Part shown: positions 38,915-46,253 of the stretch, piece after piece
Layout: every line of letters begins with the position of its first letter
Numbering within the stretch: position 1 is the stretch's first letter
Source of the DNA: Mycolicibacterium mucogenicum DSM 44124
Lineage (GTDB): Bacteria > Actinomycetota > Actinomycetes > Mycobacteriales > Mycobacteriaceae
Assembly (NCBI RefSeq): GCF_005670685.2
Contig: NZ_CP062008.1
Location: 5,332,001-5,396,000 of the forward strand
DNA: 64,000 nucleotides
Reading direction: 5' to 3'
Notes under the pieces: generated by a model
Seen by the model: only the letters and a program-made list of their open reading frames with translations
Database searches by the model: none
What the model was told of the DNA's origin: nothing
Translations under genes and position numbers: made by a program

Positions 38915-39073
38915 GGGCGGCCACTGTAGGTGAGGTCGCCTCGGCAGGGAGAGTCGGTAGAGCTTCAACCGAGGCGACCTACATGTATAGACGGACGCCG
39001 GCGTCCTTCGGTTCCATCGAGTTTTCGTCCGCTCCTGGCGGACAGGTCGAGAGGTCGCGGCGATCCCTGACGG

Positions 39074-39289
39074 TCAGTCGATCCAGCGGGCGACGGGCTG
39101 GCCGTCTTCGACGGTGACGACCACAATCCGGGCCGGGTAGCCATCCTCGAGGAACCACCCGGCGACCCGCCGTGCCAGATGTTCGGCCGATGGAGTTTCG
39201 GCCGAAAACCTGGCGCCCAGTGGGGATTCGTAGTGGATCAGGTAGCGCTGCTGCAGTTTGGCGTGGTCGACGTGCTCGTCGTTGCTCAC
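39074..39289 (-). CDS. small prophage protein in the Ro60 operon
   Basis: 71 residues from GTG 39289 (VSNDEHVDHAKLQQRYLIHY). The start overlaps the stop of the upstream Cys-rich gene as GTGA, which decides it. The sequence is a small alpha/beta protein (LARRVAGWFLEDGYPARIVVV, then VEDGQPVARWID). The function is unknown. Translational coupling places it in the Ro60 transcript. Confidence 0.6.
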   Translation of the reverse strand: MSNDEHVDHAKLQQRYLIHYESPLGARFSAETPSAEHLARRVAGWFLEDGYPARIVVVTVEDGQPVARWID

Positions 39290-39567
39290 GCGAGCCCCCG
39301 AATGCCGAACCGCATCGGCGTCCATTGGCAATCTGTGACGACGCCGCAACCGGCACATCGCCAGGAACCGAGCTGTCCGCATTTCCCGAGGCAGTCTTGG
39401 CACATCAGGGTTTCCTGGCCGCAGCACGGGGCACTGATCGCTGCGACCGCACGGTTCTCGCAGACGATCACTTCGTCGACGTTGGGGTGAATCTTGAACT
39501 CGCACCGGCCATCTCGCGGTATCGGGAAAGGATCGGTGACGTACGTCAACTCACGCTTGGTCGTCAT
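39286..39567 (-). CDS. cysteine-rich, zinc-ribbon-like small protein
   Basis: 93 residues with eight or more cysteines in CEFK, VCEN, PCCGQETLMCQDCLGKCG and RCAGCGVVTDC, suggesting two zinc-binding knuckles. It starts at ATG 39567, overlapping the end of the HTH gene by 17 bases. It is a candidate nucleic-acid binding protein that could act with the Ro60/Y-RNA particle or as a regulator, but no family is recognised. Confidence 0.6.
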   Translation of the reverse strand: MTTKRELTYVTDPFPIPRDGRCEFKIHPNVDEVIVCENRAVAAISAPCCGQETLMCQDCLGKCGQLGSWRCAGCGVVTDCQWTPMRFGIRGLA

Positions 39568-39793
39568 TGTCAGTCCTCCGTGTCCCAGTGAACCGGCCGG
39601 TGACGATCTTCGCGATCAGTTCCGGCGAGCAGCCGACGGCGGCCGCGAGCTTCGCGTACGTCCATGCCCCGCGATCGGTCGACCAGAGCCTACGGACGAG
39701 CTCGTCACGCTGCGCACGGTGCCGGCCAGCGGCCCGGGAAGCGTCACCGGCCTTGCGGTGATGTTCCCGGGCCTGCTGTGCACGCGCATCCAC
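39551..39793 (-). CDS. small helix-turn-helix protein
   Basis: 80 residues. An N-terminal basic, Ala/Arg-rich helix (REHHRKAGDASRAAGRHRAQ) is followed by WTYAKLAAAVGCSPELIAKIV, a helix-turn-helix of the Xre/phage-regulator kind. It lies 10 bases downstream of Ro60 and overlaps the Cys-rich gene, so it is part of that operon. It could regulate the operon. No other repressor-like gene is seen in this arm. Confidence 0.6.
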   Translation of the reverse strand: MDARAQQAREHHRKAGDASRAAGRHRAQRDELVRRLWSTDRGAWTYAKLAAAVGCSPELIAKIVTGRFTGTRRTDNDDQA

Positions 39794-39803
39794 GGACCGG
39801 ACT

Positions 39804-41474
39804 CTAGATGTCGCCGCGGCCGAAGTCGGCGAGCAGCTGCGGCACCGCAGAATCGAACCCGGACACGTCCAGCGATCCGGTGTCGGCCGGGTCGGCGATC
39901 GAATGCTGTGTGCCAGTCATCGACACCACCGCGAGCCGGGCCGCGGGGTTGACGCGCTCCCGGTACTGCTTGAGCGCCTGGTGCACATGGACCGGACCGG
40001 CGTACGACTCGTTGTCGGTGAGGATCACCACGGTGTCGAACACCAGGCCTTCGCGCATGGCCCAGGTGAACGGCAGCGCGCAGTCCGTCCAGCCCATCGG
40101 CTGCTCGCCGATGTACCTGCAGATGTCGTCGAGTCGGCGCCGCGGGCTGATGTCGAGCCGGCTGATCGTGTTCTCCGCGATGACCTGGCGACGGTTCCAG
40201 CCGGTGCCCTGCCATTCGTGACGACCGGTGAATCCGACTACCTCGCAGTCAACTTCGGTCGCCGCGGTGACCATGGCGAGCGCAGCGCTGGCTTCGCGGC
40301 ACGAGATCGGCAGGCCGGAAGCCGATGCCGTCATCGACCCCGACACATCGAGGGCCAGCAGGGTGCGCTTGCCGGACGGTTCGACCGCCCCGTACGCGTT
40401 GTAGAACGCGGCGTCGAGTGCGTCGGTGATCTTCGCCGATGGCGTCCAAGTTCCGTCACCGCGCGCCGATCGTCCAGACGCGTAGGTGCGCAGCGCGACG
40501 AGCACGTTGATGGGGTGGACTCGGCCGCGCTTGAGCCGCTCGGCGTCCTGCAGATGTGCAGCGATCACAGCGGCGGTAGCACCGGTGGCCAGGCCGAGGC
40601 GAGTAAGCCGAGGCAACTGGCGCATCAGGGCCGTCTGCGGAATCCCCTGGTGCACAAGCGCTTCCCATACCGCAGCGTGACCGAGAGCGGCGTCCGGCAG
40701 CATCTCCCACGACAAGCCGTTGCCGCGTCCGATCAGGGTCACCCAGTCGGACACCGAGGTGGTGTTCTGCGCCTGGACGAAGTCCTCGACGATGGCGGGC
40801 AGCCGTGCCGGGATCAGATCGCTCTCGTAGGGAAAGGCCTCCGGATCGCGACCGACCACGCCGCGCGTCACGTAGTCGAACAGCGCCCGGCGGCCCGGAT
40901 CAGTGGTGACGGGGTGCGACAGTCGCAGCAGGTCCCGGTGGGTCCAGTCTTCGCGCCGGCGGTACTTCACGAGCTGGTAAGCCAGCTTGTCGACGGGCCG
41001 GTCGAGGTACCAGTCGGCCACGCCTCGCTTGAGCGCAGGGCCCCAACCCCGGAACTGTTCGACGTACTTGGCGAACGTGAACAGTTGCGAGCCGGTGCGG
41101 GCGACTCGAGGGAGCGCTGCCAGCGCGGCGCGGCGGCCGTCGACGTCATCGGCCGCTGCGGCGACCGCCAGCGCGAACAGCGCGGGGTTCTGCTTGGGCG
41201 CCCGCCCACCGACAGATACCTCGACGATGCGGCGCACCAGCTCGAGCGGATTGTCCGCAGCGGCACGGAAGATCACCTCGGCGCTGTCCTTCGTGAGGTC
41301 CGCTGCCGAGGTGTAGTAGGTACCGCCATCGGTGCCGAGGGTCAGGAATCGGTGCACCCGTGCCCAGTCGTCGATGGCGAAGGTGTAGCCGCCCGCGGAG
41401 TTCTTGACCTGGCGTGGGTCGGCCTGCGCGGTCTGCGCGGTGCGCCGGGTGTTCACGGTGGTCAGCACGTCCAT
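39804..41474 (-). CDS. Ro60 orthologue (TROVE domain + vWA domain RNA-binding protein)
   Basis: 556 residues. The N-terminal ~350 residues are the HEAT-repeat TROVE ring: FTFAKYVEQFRGWGPALKRG, then VADWY, KLAYQLVKYRRREDWTHRDL and NVLVALRTYASG. The C-terminal vWA domain carries the metal-ion site LALDVSGSMTAS near residue 375 and ILTDNE later. Ro60 binds misfolded small RNAs in its ring and Y RNAs on its surface. In bacteria it works with exoribonucleases such as PNPase in RNA quality control and stress survival. The ATG follows an aggag site. Four Y-RNA-like units lie immediately upstream and small genes downstream in the same direction. Confidence 0.93.
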   Translation of the reverse strand: MDVLTTVNTRRTAQTAQADPRQVKNSAGGYTFAIDDWARVHRFLTLGTDGGTYYTSAADLTKDSAEVIFRAAADNPLELVRRIVEVSVGGRAPKQNPALFALAVAAAADDVDGRRAALAALPRVARTGSQLFTFAKYVEQFRGWGPALKRGVADWYLDRPVDKLAYQLVKYRRREDWTHRDLLRLSHPVTTDPGRRALFDYVTRGVVGRDPEAFPYESDLIPARLPAIVEDFVQAQNTTSVSDWVTLIGRGNGLSWEMLPDAALGHAAVWEALVHQGIPQTALMRQLPRLTRLGLATGATAAVIAAHLQDAERLKRGRVHPINVLVALRTYASGRSARGDGTWTPSAKITDALDAAFYNAYGAVEPSGKRTLLALDVSGSMTASASGLPISCREASAALAMVTAATEVDCEVVGFTGRHEWQGTGWNRRQVIAENTISRLDISPRRRLDDICRYIGEQPMGWTDCALPFTWAMREGLVFDTVVILTDNESYAGPVHVHQALKQYRERVNPAARLAVVSMTGTQHSIADPADTGSLDVSGFDSAVPQLLADFGRGDI

Positions 41475-41496
41475 CGGGGCTCTCCTGAAAGAAGGG

Positions 41497-41566
41497 GGCG
41501 CGGGCGTGTGTGCTTCGACCGGGAGTATCGTCCCAAACGGTAACCGACCGAAATCCGGCTCGCGCC
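41497..41566 (-). ncRNA. Y-RNA-like unit D (short form, in the Ro60 leader)
   Basis: 70 bases. The closing helix is GGCGCG/CGCGCC; then come AGCCGGA, six variable bases and TCGGTTA at the 5' side, and ACACGCC just before the 3' helix strand. The interior has a small hairpin (GGGA/TCCC) and no tRNA-like domain. It ends 22 bases upstream of the Ro60 start codon, so it could be bound by Ro60 in its own mRNA leader. Confidence 0.7.
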
Positions 41567-41581
41567 AATGACTTTGAAGGT

Positions 41582-41717
41582 GATGCGGGCGTGTTAGGCG
41601 TGTACCGGGGGTTGAGTTCAGTCGTTATGCAATAGGCCGCTCTGCCACACACCCGCAAGGGTGCGACGGGATTCGAACCCGCGGACTGAGTTAACCGATT
41701 CACTTCCGGCGCGCATC
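41582..41717 (-). ncRNA. Y RNA unit C with tRNA-like domain (YrlA type)
   Basis: 136 bases with closing helix GATGCG/CGCATC and the conserved boxes CGCCGGA, TCGGTTA and ACACGCC. Inside, in permuted order, are a T arm (GCGGG-TTCGAAT-CCCGT), acceptor CGCACCC, tetraloop TTGC, acceptor GGGTGTG and a D-arm-like TGGCAGAGCGGCCTATTGCA. The acceptor strands pair over 7 bp. Conventional tRNA prediction would report only halves here. Such tRNA mimicry is known for bacterial YrlA RNAs bound to Ro60. Confidence 0.8.
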
Positions 41718-41734
41718 AATTCAGTTATTAGGGC

Positions 41735-41865
41735 GGTGTGGGCGTGTGAGTGCTGCCGGGATAAGAGCTCTACCAAGCTGAGCTACCGCCGCGAAACGGC
41801 GGACGGGATTTGAACCCGCGACCTCTCCATTAAAAGTGGTAACCGACATGCGTCCGGCTCACACC
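41735..41865 (-). ncRNA. Y RNA unit B with tRNA-like domain (YrlA type)
   Basis: 131 bases with closing helix GGTGTG/CACACC and boxes AGCCGGA, TCGGTTA and ACACGCC. The tRNA-like interior, in permuted order, has CCACTTTTAATGGAG, T arm GCGGG-TTCAAAT-CCCGT (41803-41819), acceptor CCGCCGT, a 3-base cap, acceptor GCGGCGG, and D arm GCTC-AGCTTGGTA-GAGC (41767-41783). The CTTTTAA loop is that of tRNA-Lys(TTT). Confidence 0.82.
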
Positions 41866-41887
41866 GCAATTCAGTTGTTTCTCGGGT

Positions 41888-41974
41888 GATGTGGGCGTGT
41901 GTCATGCCGACCGGGTTTACGCCCCACGCGGAGCGTCCATAGCAGGGATAACCGACCGACTTCCGGCTCACATC
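41888..41974 (-). ncRNA. Y-RNA-like unit A (no tRNA-like domain)
   Basis: 87 bases with closing helix GATGTG/CACATC and boxes AGCCGGA, TCGGTTA and ACACGCC in the same spacing as the other units. The interior holds a hairpin (ACGCTCC/GGGGCGT) and lacks T-arm or D-arm sequences. It is the first unit after the promoter. Confidence 0.75.
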
Positions 41975-41989
41975 AACCGAATGACCGGA

Positions 41990-42018
41990 ACTGTAATGCG
42001 GTACAGCAAGCGGCACAA
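41990..42018 (-). promoter_or_regulatory. promoter of the Y RNA/Ro60 transcription unit
   Basis: On the minus strand TTGTGC (42013-42018) and TACAGT (41990-41995) are separated by exactly 17 bases. The predicted start lies about 8-10 bases upstream of Y RNA unit A. No equally good promoter is seen between the units. Confidence 0.55.
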
Positions 42019-42052
42019 CGCAATAACGGTCGCGCCGCAGGTAGACGAAAGC

Positions 42053-42084
42053 GAGCCGCCCCCGACCGAAGTCGGGGGCGGCTC
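42053..42084 (-). terminator. hairpin terminator at the end of the late operon
   Basis: A perfect 14-bp stem with a CGAA tetraloop (42053-42066 and 42071-42084) lies 47 bases downstream of the last lysis-cassette gene and 35 bases upstream of the Y RNA promoter. It separates late transcription from the Y RNA/Ro60 unit. Confidence 0.75.
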
Positions 42085-42130
42085 ATGTGGGCGTTTCTTC
42101 CGTCGCGGAGCGTAACCCCTACGGGTGCGG

Positions 42131-42550
42131 TCAGACTATGTCGCGAAGCAATTCCGGTGGCGGCGGCATTTCAGCATCAGGTGCGTGACGATTCCCGAAG
42201 TCCACCAGCTTTCTGATGTATGCGACAGCCGCCCAGAACCGCCGGTTCGCCGTCGTCAGCTCCCGCTCCATCGACTCTTTCCACTCGATGATCTCGTCGT
42301 AGTCCTCGCGCAGCCGCGTGTAGTCCCCGACCACACGGGCGAGCTCGGCCTGCGATACGTGGTACGACGCGGTGGTCGGGCGGTTCTGCCACCAACGGCC
42401 CGCGGCGCCGAGCAAACCGGGCAGCTTGGACCCGGCCTTCGACATCAGAGCTGGCGGACCGATGAGCAGGAAGATGACCAGCCACACCAGCGGTGGGATG
42501 CCCGGTGGTGGCGCCGTCGGGTCGATCTGGGCCTGCATCATCGTCGTCAC
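42131..42550 (-). CDS. DUF2746-type membrane protein of the lysis cassette
   Basis: 139 residues from GTG 42550, which overlaps the upstream stop as GTGA; ATGs at 42541 and 42538 are alternatives. One transmembrane helix (LVWLVIFLLIGPPALM) is followed by a long charged helix that looks like a coiled coil (LREDYDEIIEWKESMEREL). This layout is typical of DUF2746 proteins downstream of lysin B in mycobacteriophages. A role with the holin is likely but unproven. Confidence 0.75.
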   Translation of the reverse strand: MTTMMQAQIDPTAPPPGIPPLVWLVIFLLIGPPALMSKAGSKLPGLLGAAGRWWQNRPTTASYHVSQAELARVVGDYTRLREDYDEIIEWKESMERELTTANRRFWAAVAYIRKLVDFGNRHAPDAEMPPPPELLRDIV

Positions 42551-42960
42551 TGGCGCCCACCCTTGATCTGATCGGCGTACCCCAGCGCGGCCAGCCAGCA
42601 CGCGGCCGCGATGACCAGGTACAGCCAGGGCCCGCGGAAGCCGCCGGTCTCGTCGATCGACGCCCATGCGATCCCTGCCGACAGGGCGAAGAAGAAGCAG
42701 CCCGACAGGTGCAGGCCCGCGATGCACAGTCCGGGCCGCCGCGCGAGGTAGCCACCGACCGATAGCAGGCCGGCGGTCACGAGCAGGATGCCCCAGACGT
42801 AGCTGGGCATCGCCCGTTCGACCACGGTCATGGTGTCGGAGTTCTCGCCCATGAGGAAGTCGATGCCGGCGACGAATGGGGTCAGGGCGAGCAGGATCAT
42901 GATCGGTCGGCGATACCGGACCGGGATGAGCGGCACCCAATCTGCCCGGCGGGCGATCAC
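42547..42960 (-). CDS. four-helix membrane protein, holin-like
   Basis: 137 residues from GTG 42960 (overlapping the previous stop as GTGA). Four hydrophobic helices are seen: PIMILLALTPFVAGI, MPSYVWGILLVTAGLLSVG, LCIAGLHLSGCFFFALSAGIA and GPWLYLVIAAACWLAALG. A cassette position between lysins and DUF2746, with multiple helices, suggests a holin or its partner. Confidence 0.7.
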   Translation of the reverse strand: MIARRADWVPLIPVRYRRPIMILLALTPFVAGIDFLMGENSDTMTVVERAMPSYVWGILLVTAGLLSVGGYLARRPGLCIAGLHLSGCFFFALSAGIAWASIDETGGFRGPWLYLVIAAACWLAALGYADQIKGGRQ

Positions 42961-43178
42961 TGCTCGCCGCTGCTGTCGGCGCTCCGGCGATCCTGGAGCA
43001 TCTTCGCCGTCGACAACGAACTGGTGATTAGTCCGGCGCCGGTGACCACCCACGTCAGTCCGGTGGCCGGCTCAATCTGATCCAGGGCGACCAGCAGGAC
43101 TGCGCTGAGGAAGACGGTGAGAAAGCACACGGCGTGGATGACCAGCCGCACGGTGTCGTTTTGAGGGATGGGCAGCAT
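42957..43178 (-). CDS. two-helix small membrane protein, putative holin
   Basis: 73 residues with two hydrophobic helices (LVIHAVCFLTVFLSAVLLVA, then GLTWVVTGAGLITSSL) and a short charged C-terminus (MLQDRRSADSSGEQ), the layout of class II holins. The stop overlaps the next gene. It lies 82 bases downstream of lysin B. Confidence 0.72.
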   Translation of the reverse strand: MLPIPQNDTVRLVIHAVCFLTVFLSAVLLVALDQIEPATGLTWVVTGAGLITSSLSTAKMLQDRRSADSSGEQ

Positions 43179-43260
43179 GGTTCGCCTTTCGAGTCATGAA
43201 ACAACCGCAGGTCAGGTGAACTGCGGGGCTTTACAGTGGCTTTCGAGTAGGAAGCGCGTG

Positions 43261-44067
43261 CTATGCCGCCACGGCACGTAGCGACCAGTCCCTCAGGTGC
43301 TGGATCGCCAGGCCGAGGTACGTCTGTCCCGGCCAGACTTCGGCGAATTCGTAGGTGATGTGCGGCAGTGTCGGCGGGTTGGTGGCCACGAATCCGCCCG
43401 CGATGCCGATCGCTTGGAAAGCGGCGATCGGGTCGGCCAGGGCCTCCCCGACGATGCCGGGAATCTGCGCCGCAATGGCCTTCGCTGTGCCGATCGGGTC
43501 GGTCAGCTCGAAGTTGGTGACCATGTCGTAGGCGCATTGCATGATGTCCCCGGTGTTGTTGTCGGGCACCGAGCTGTACATGTCGCCAGGGTTGGCCAGC
43601 CAGCAGTGCCGCCAGTCGGTGACGTCGCCGTAGCGCCACGAGCTGATGCCGCGGCCGGGCGCGGGTGTGCCACCGTAGTAGCAGCCGCCGGCCGGTCGGG
43701 TCGGGTCGCCGAAACTGAAGCTGCACAGGTAGTTTCGCGGGTACTTCTGCAGGAGCCGCTTGCGTACGTGCGCCGCGGCGACAGCGCCTGCCGAGTACCC
43801 GCCAACGGCCACCATGCGGTCCGGCTCGGCGTCGAGCTCGGTGTCGATGATATGCATGGCATCCGCGACGGCGATGTCGACGGAATGCTGCATCGACTTG
43901 TCGCCGATGCTGCCGGCCGCGCCGACCGGTAGGCCGCCCATCGTGGCGGGCCAGCGCGGGTTGACTTCCTCGACGAGGTCGGCCGCACCTTGGCAGACCC
44001 GACTGACGTAGTCCTGGCCGATGATGCCGCCGGTGCCGCGGAACACCACGGCGAGGTGGCGGCTCAC
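43261..44067 (-). CDS. lysB: lysin B (mycolylarabinogalactan esterase)
   Basis: 268-residue cutinase-like alpha/beta hydrolase. The N-terminal strand is HLAVVFRGTGG and the nucleophile elbow GGYSAGA places Ser92. Lysin B cuts the ester linking mycolates to arabinogalactan at the end of phage growth. The GTG start overlaps the lysin A stop as GTGA. It has no signal peptide and so would depend on the holin. Confidence 0.9.
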   Translation of the reverse strand: MSRHLAVVFRGTGGIIGQDYVSRVCQGAADLVEEVNPRWPATMGGLPVGAAGSIGDKSMQHSVDIAVADAMHIIDTELDAEPDRMVAVGGYSAGAVAAAHVRKRLLQKYPRNYLCSFSFGDPTRPAGGCYYGGTPAPGRGISSWRYGDVTDWRHCWLANPGDMYSSVPDNNTGDIMQCAYDMVTNFELTDPIGTAKAIAAQIPGIVGEALADPIAAFQAIGIAGGFVATNPPTLPHITYEFAEVWPGQTYLGLAIQHLRDWSLRAVAA

Positions 44068-45620
44068 GCGCGGGTCTTCGCGGACGCCTCAGCGTCCAGC
44101 CAGGCCTTGATCTGGATCTGCGCAGCGGTGATGTCGGCCGGCGCGACCTTGGCGAGAATCTTGTCGGCCAGCTTCGAATCCCCCTCGCGCCCAGGCTCGT
44201 CAGTGTGGGACACGGCGTAGAGCAGGGCGATCGCCTGTGCGTCGCCGTAATCGACGGCGAGCTTTTCGACCAGGACCACGTGGATGTTGCCGTCGCCGCT
44301 CCATGCGAACCCAGCGCAGGTGTTGACTTCGCCTTCGTAGGGCCAGCGAAGCGGGCTCAGTGACTTGCGTCGGTACTTGGCGATCTGGCGCGTGTTGTCG
44401 AGCAGCTCGAGCTGCTGTTCTGGGGTCAGTGCGGACATGAAATCGTCTTCCTCGTTGAGCAGTTGGACAAGCTGGTCGCCCAGGGACAGGGCGTGCTGGT
44501 AGCGGTTGGTGCGGTCGGCCAGCCCGTTGGTGCCGCCATTGACGGCCTGCGTCGCGCCGACGATGTCACCGCGGTCGGCGTAGCTGTTCATCGGCCGTTG
44601 CGTCGTCCAGTACCATGTGACGCCGATGAATCCGTATGTCTCGCTGGACAACTGGTCAGGGTCGTCAGCGAAGAACGTCGGCGACGGCACCAGGCCTTCG
44701 CCGAATGCCCACCGCGACAGCGCGGTGTAGTTGCGCCGCCCCGTTACCTGGATCGGGCCGCGGCCACGGAAGCGATACCCGTCGCCGGGCTGTGTGTTTC
44801 CGAGGTCGATGCGGCCTTCGTATCCGGCCTGGTCTGCGGTCGGGCCCCACAGCTCGGTGAAGTAGCGCAAGCCGACCGATTCGTGGCCGGTCTGCGCACC
44901 GTGCATGGCGATGCGAGGCACTGTGCGGCAGTCGCATTCGGTGAGGCACTGGCTGTACGCAGGCAGGAGCTCGCCGAGCTGCTCGGTGGACAACGCAGTC
45001 GGCGACATCAGCTGCGCGAAGATCACGACCGCCTGCAGCCCTGGGGTTTCCGGCTGGACGCCGATCATGTCGGCGTAGCAGTAGCCTTTCGGCGGGATGA
45101 GCGAGGCCGCCTGGTCGAAGCTGATCCAGTAGCCGAACGGCGGGAATCCGCTATCGGCGATCCACAGCGCCCGCACCTGGTCGTCGTAACCCATGCACGC
45201 GACGTAGTGGAAGACGGTGCCGCCGCGATATGTCGGCGACTGCGATCCCTTCACGCCGCGCGGGTAGTTCGACGGCGGCGCAACCCAATTCATCACCACG
45301 CCGTATCCGGCATCGATGGACCGAACAATGTTGCGCCACAGCACATCTTTCTGCGTTTGGTTAGGCGGGTCGTTCTCGATGTAGACGCTGGTGTACTGGG
45401 CGTCGGGGGTGATGTTGTCCAGGACCCGTTCGATCAGCCCGACATAGTCGGTGCCGTTGACCGTCGTGCCGACCTGCCGCGCGAGCTCGGCCTCGGACAT
45501 CGCGATGCCGCGAGAGTTCAGGACCACCTGCGTCGCCGCCGGCCCGCACCAATAGCCGGTCTCCTGCGGCACGATGGACCGGTCGTACGGCAGTAGCTTC
45601 TCGGTCAACGCGCTCTCCAT
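44064..45620 (-). CDS. lysA: lysin A (peptidoglycan endolysin: C39-like peptidase + GH19-like domains)
   Basis: 518 residues in modules. Residues 1-185 are a cysteine-peptidase-like (C39) domain with Cys25 in GYWCGPAATQ and a His in GGTVFHYVACMG. Residues about 195-400 are a glycosidase domain of GH19 type (HGAQTGHESVGLRYFTELWG, then YRFRGRGPIQVTGRRNY and WYWTTQRPMNSYAD). The C-terminal ~115 residues, probably wall-binding, begin after LLNEEDDFM. Modular lysins of this order are typical of mycobacteriophages. Confidence 0.9.
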   Translation of the reverse strand: MESALTEKLLPYDRSIVPQETGYWCGPAATQVVLNSRGIAMSEAELARQVGTTVNGTDYVGLIERVLDNITPDAQYTSVYIENDPPNQTQKDVLWRNIVRSIDAGYGVVMNWVAPPSNYPRGVKGSQSPTYRGGTVFHYVACMGYDDQVRALWIADSGFPPFGYWISFDQAASLIPPKGYCYADMIGVQPETPGLQAVVIFAQLMSPTALSTEQLGELLPAYSQCLTECDCRTVPRIAMHGAQTGHESVGLRYFTELWGPTADQAGYEGRIDLGNTQPGDGYRFRGRGPIQVTGRRNYTALSRWAFGEGLVPSPTFFADDPDQLSSETYGFIGVTWYWTTQRPMNSYADRGDIVGATQAVNGGTNGLADRTNRYQHALSLGDQLVQLLNEEDDFMSALTPEQQLELLDNTRQIAKYRRKSLSPLRWPYEGEVNTCAGFAWSGDGNIHVVLVEKLAVDYGDAQAIALLYAVSHTDEPGREGDSKLADKILAKVAPADITAAQIQIKAWLDAEASAKTRA

Positions 45621-45775
45621 CTCACGTGGGACATCGGAATGTTCCGGATCAGCGGCGACAGCAGCGGGTCTTGTTTCGGGTCCGCGCCATACACCATCCA
45701 GAGGGTGAATGTGCCCGCGAAGAGGGCAAGGCCCGCAATGGTTCCCGCTGCGACGGCGGCAATGCGTGGGCCCAT
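45605..45775 (-). CDS. small single-helix membrane protein
   Basis: 56 residues from ATG 45775 (MGPRIAAVAAGTIAGLALFA), with one transmembrane helix followed by a short basic tail (PMSHVRWRAR). It overlaps the lysin A start by 16 bases, so it is coupled to it. The function is unknown; a holin-related or antiholin role is possible. Confidence 0.6.
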   Translation of the reverse strand: MGPRIAAVAAGTIAGLALFAGTFTLWMVYGADPKQDPLLSPLIRNIPMSHVRWRAR

Positions 45776-45776
45776 G

Positions 45777-46205
45777 TCAGAGGTTGATGTAGCCGGTGCC
45801 GAGGGCGTCCCACGGGATGGAGAAGTTCGCGGCGGTGAGGTTGTAGTCCTGGCCGAGATCGACCCACGACACCAGAGGCTTGTTCGGGGCGGTGTCGTCG
45901 TAGAACACGCCGCGACGGGCGCCGGTGACGGTGAGAGGGTTCCATGCCGGGTTGCTGCCAACCCACTTGACGCGGTCGTTGGCGGCGTCGTAGGTGACGG
46001 TGAGCGGGCTGAGGGTGACACCGCCCGCGGTGTAGCCGGTGCCGACGACCTCGTTGGTGATCGACGACAGGTATTGGTGGGCGTCCTTGTCGATGGTGTA
46101 GGCGTTGGTGGTCAGCAGGAATTTGAATGTGTCGGTGTTGAGGTTGATCTCCTTGTTCGCCAGGGAGAGACCGAACTTTCCGTACATGCCTGCGGTGATG
46201 GCCAT
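45777..46205 (-). CDS. minor tail/structural protein
   Basis: 142 residues (MAITAGMYGKFGLSLANKEI). It is rich in Thr, Asn and aromatic residues with beta character throughout (TVTGARRGVFYDDTAPNKPL). Similar small proteins occur next to tail fibre genes in mycobacteriophages. It lies between the repeat-rich tail protein and the lysis cassette. The exact function is unknown. Confidence 0.65.
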   Translation of the reverse strand: MAITAGMYGKFGLSLANKEINLNTDTFKFLLTTNAYTIDKDAHQYLSSITNEVVGTGYTAGGVTLSPLTVTYDAANDRVKWVGSNPAWNPLTVTGARRGVFYDDTAPNKPLVSWVDLGQDYNLTAANFSIPWDALGTGYINL

Positions 46206-46253
46206 GGTTCGCTGCCTTTCGTTTGTCGTTGAAGGTGGTTGTGTCCGTGGGTG

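Noticed and set aside
39551..39793. Phage immunity repressor
   Set aside because: The 80-residue HTH protein lacks a second domain and sits inside the Ro60 operon with no operator array. The repressor is more likely in the unseen right arm.
41640..41860. Ordinary tRNA genes on the minus strand
   Set aside because: T arms and D arms are clear, but the halves are in reversed order with capped acceptor stems inside a conserved outer helix. They fit Y RNA tRNA-like domains better.
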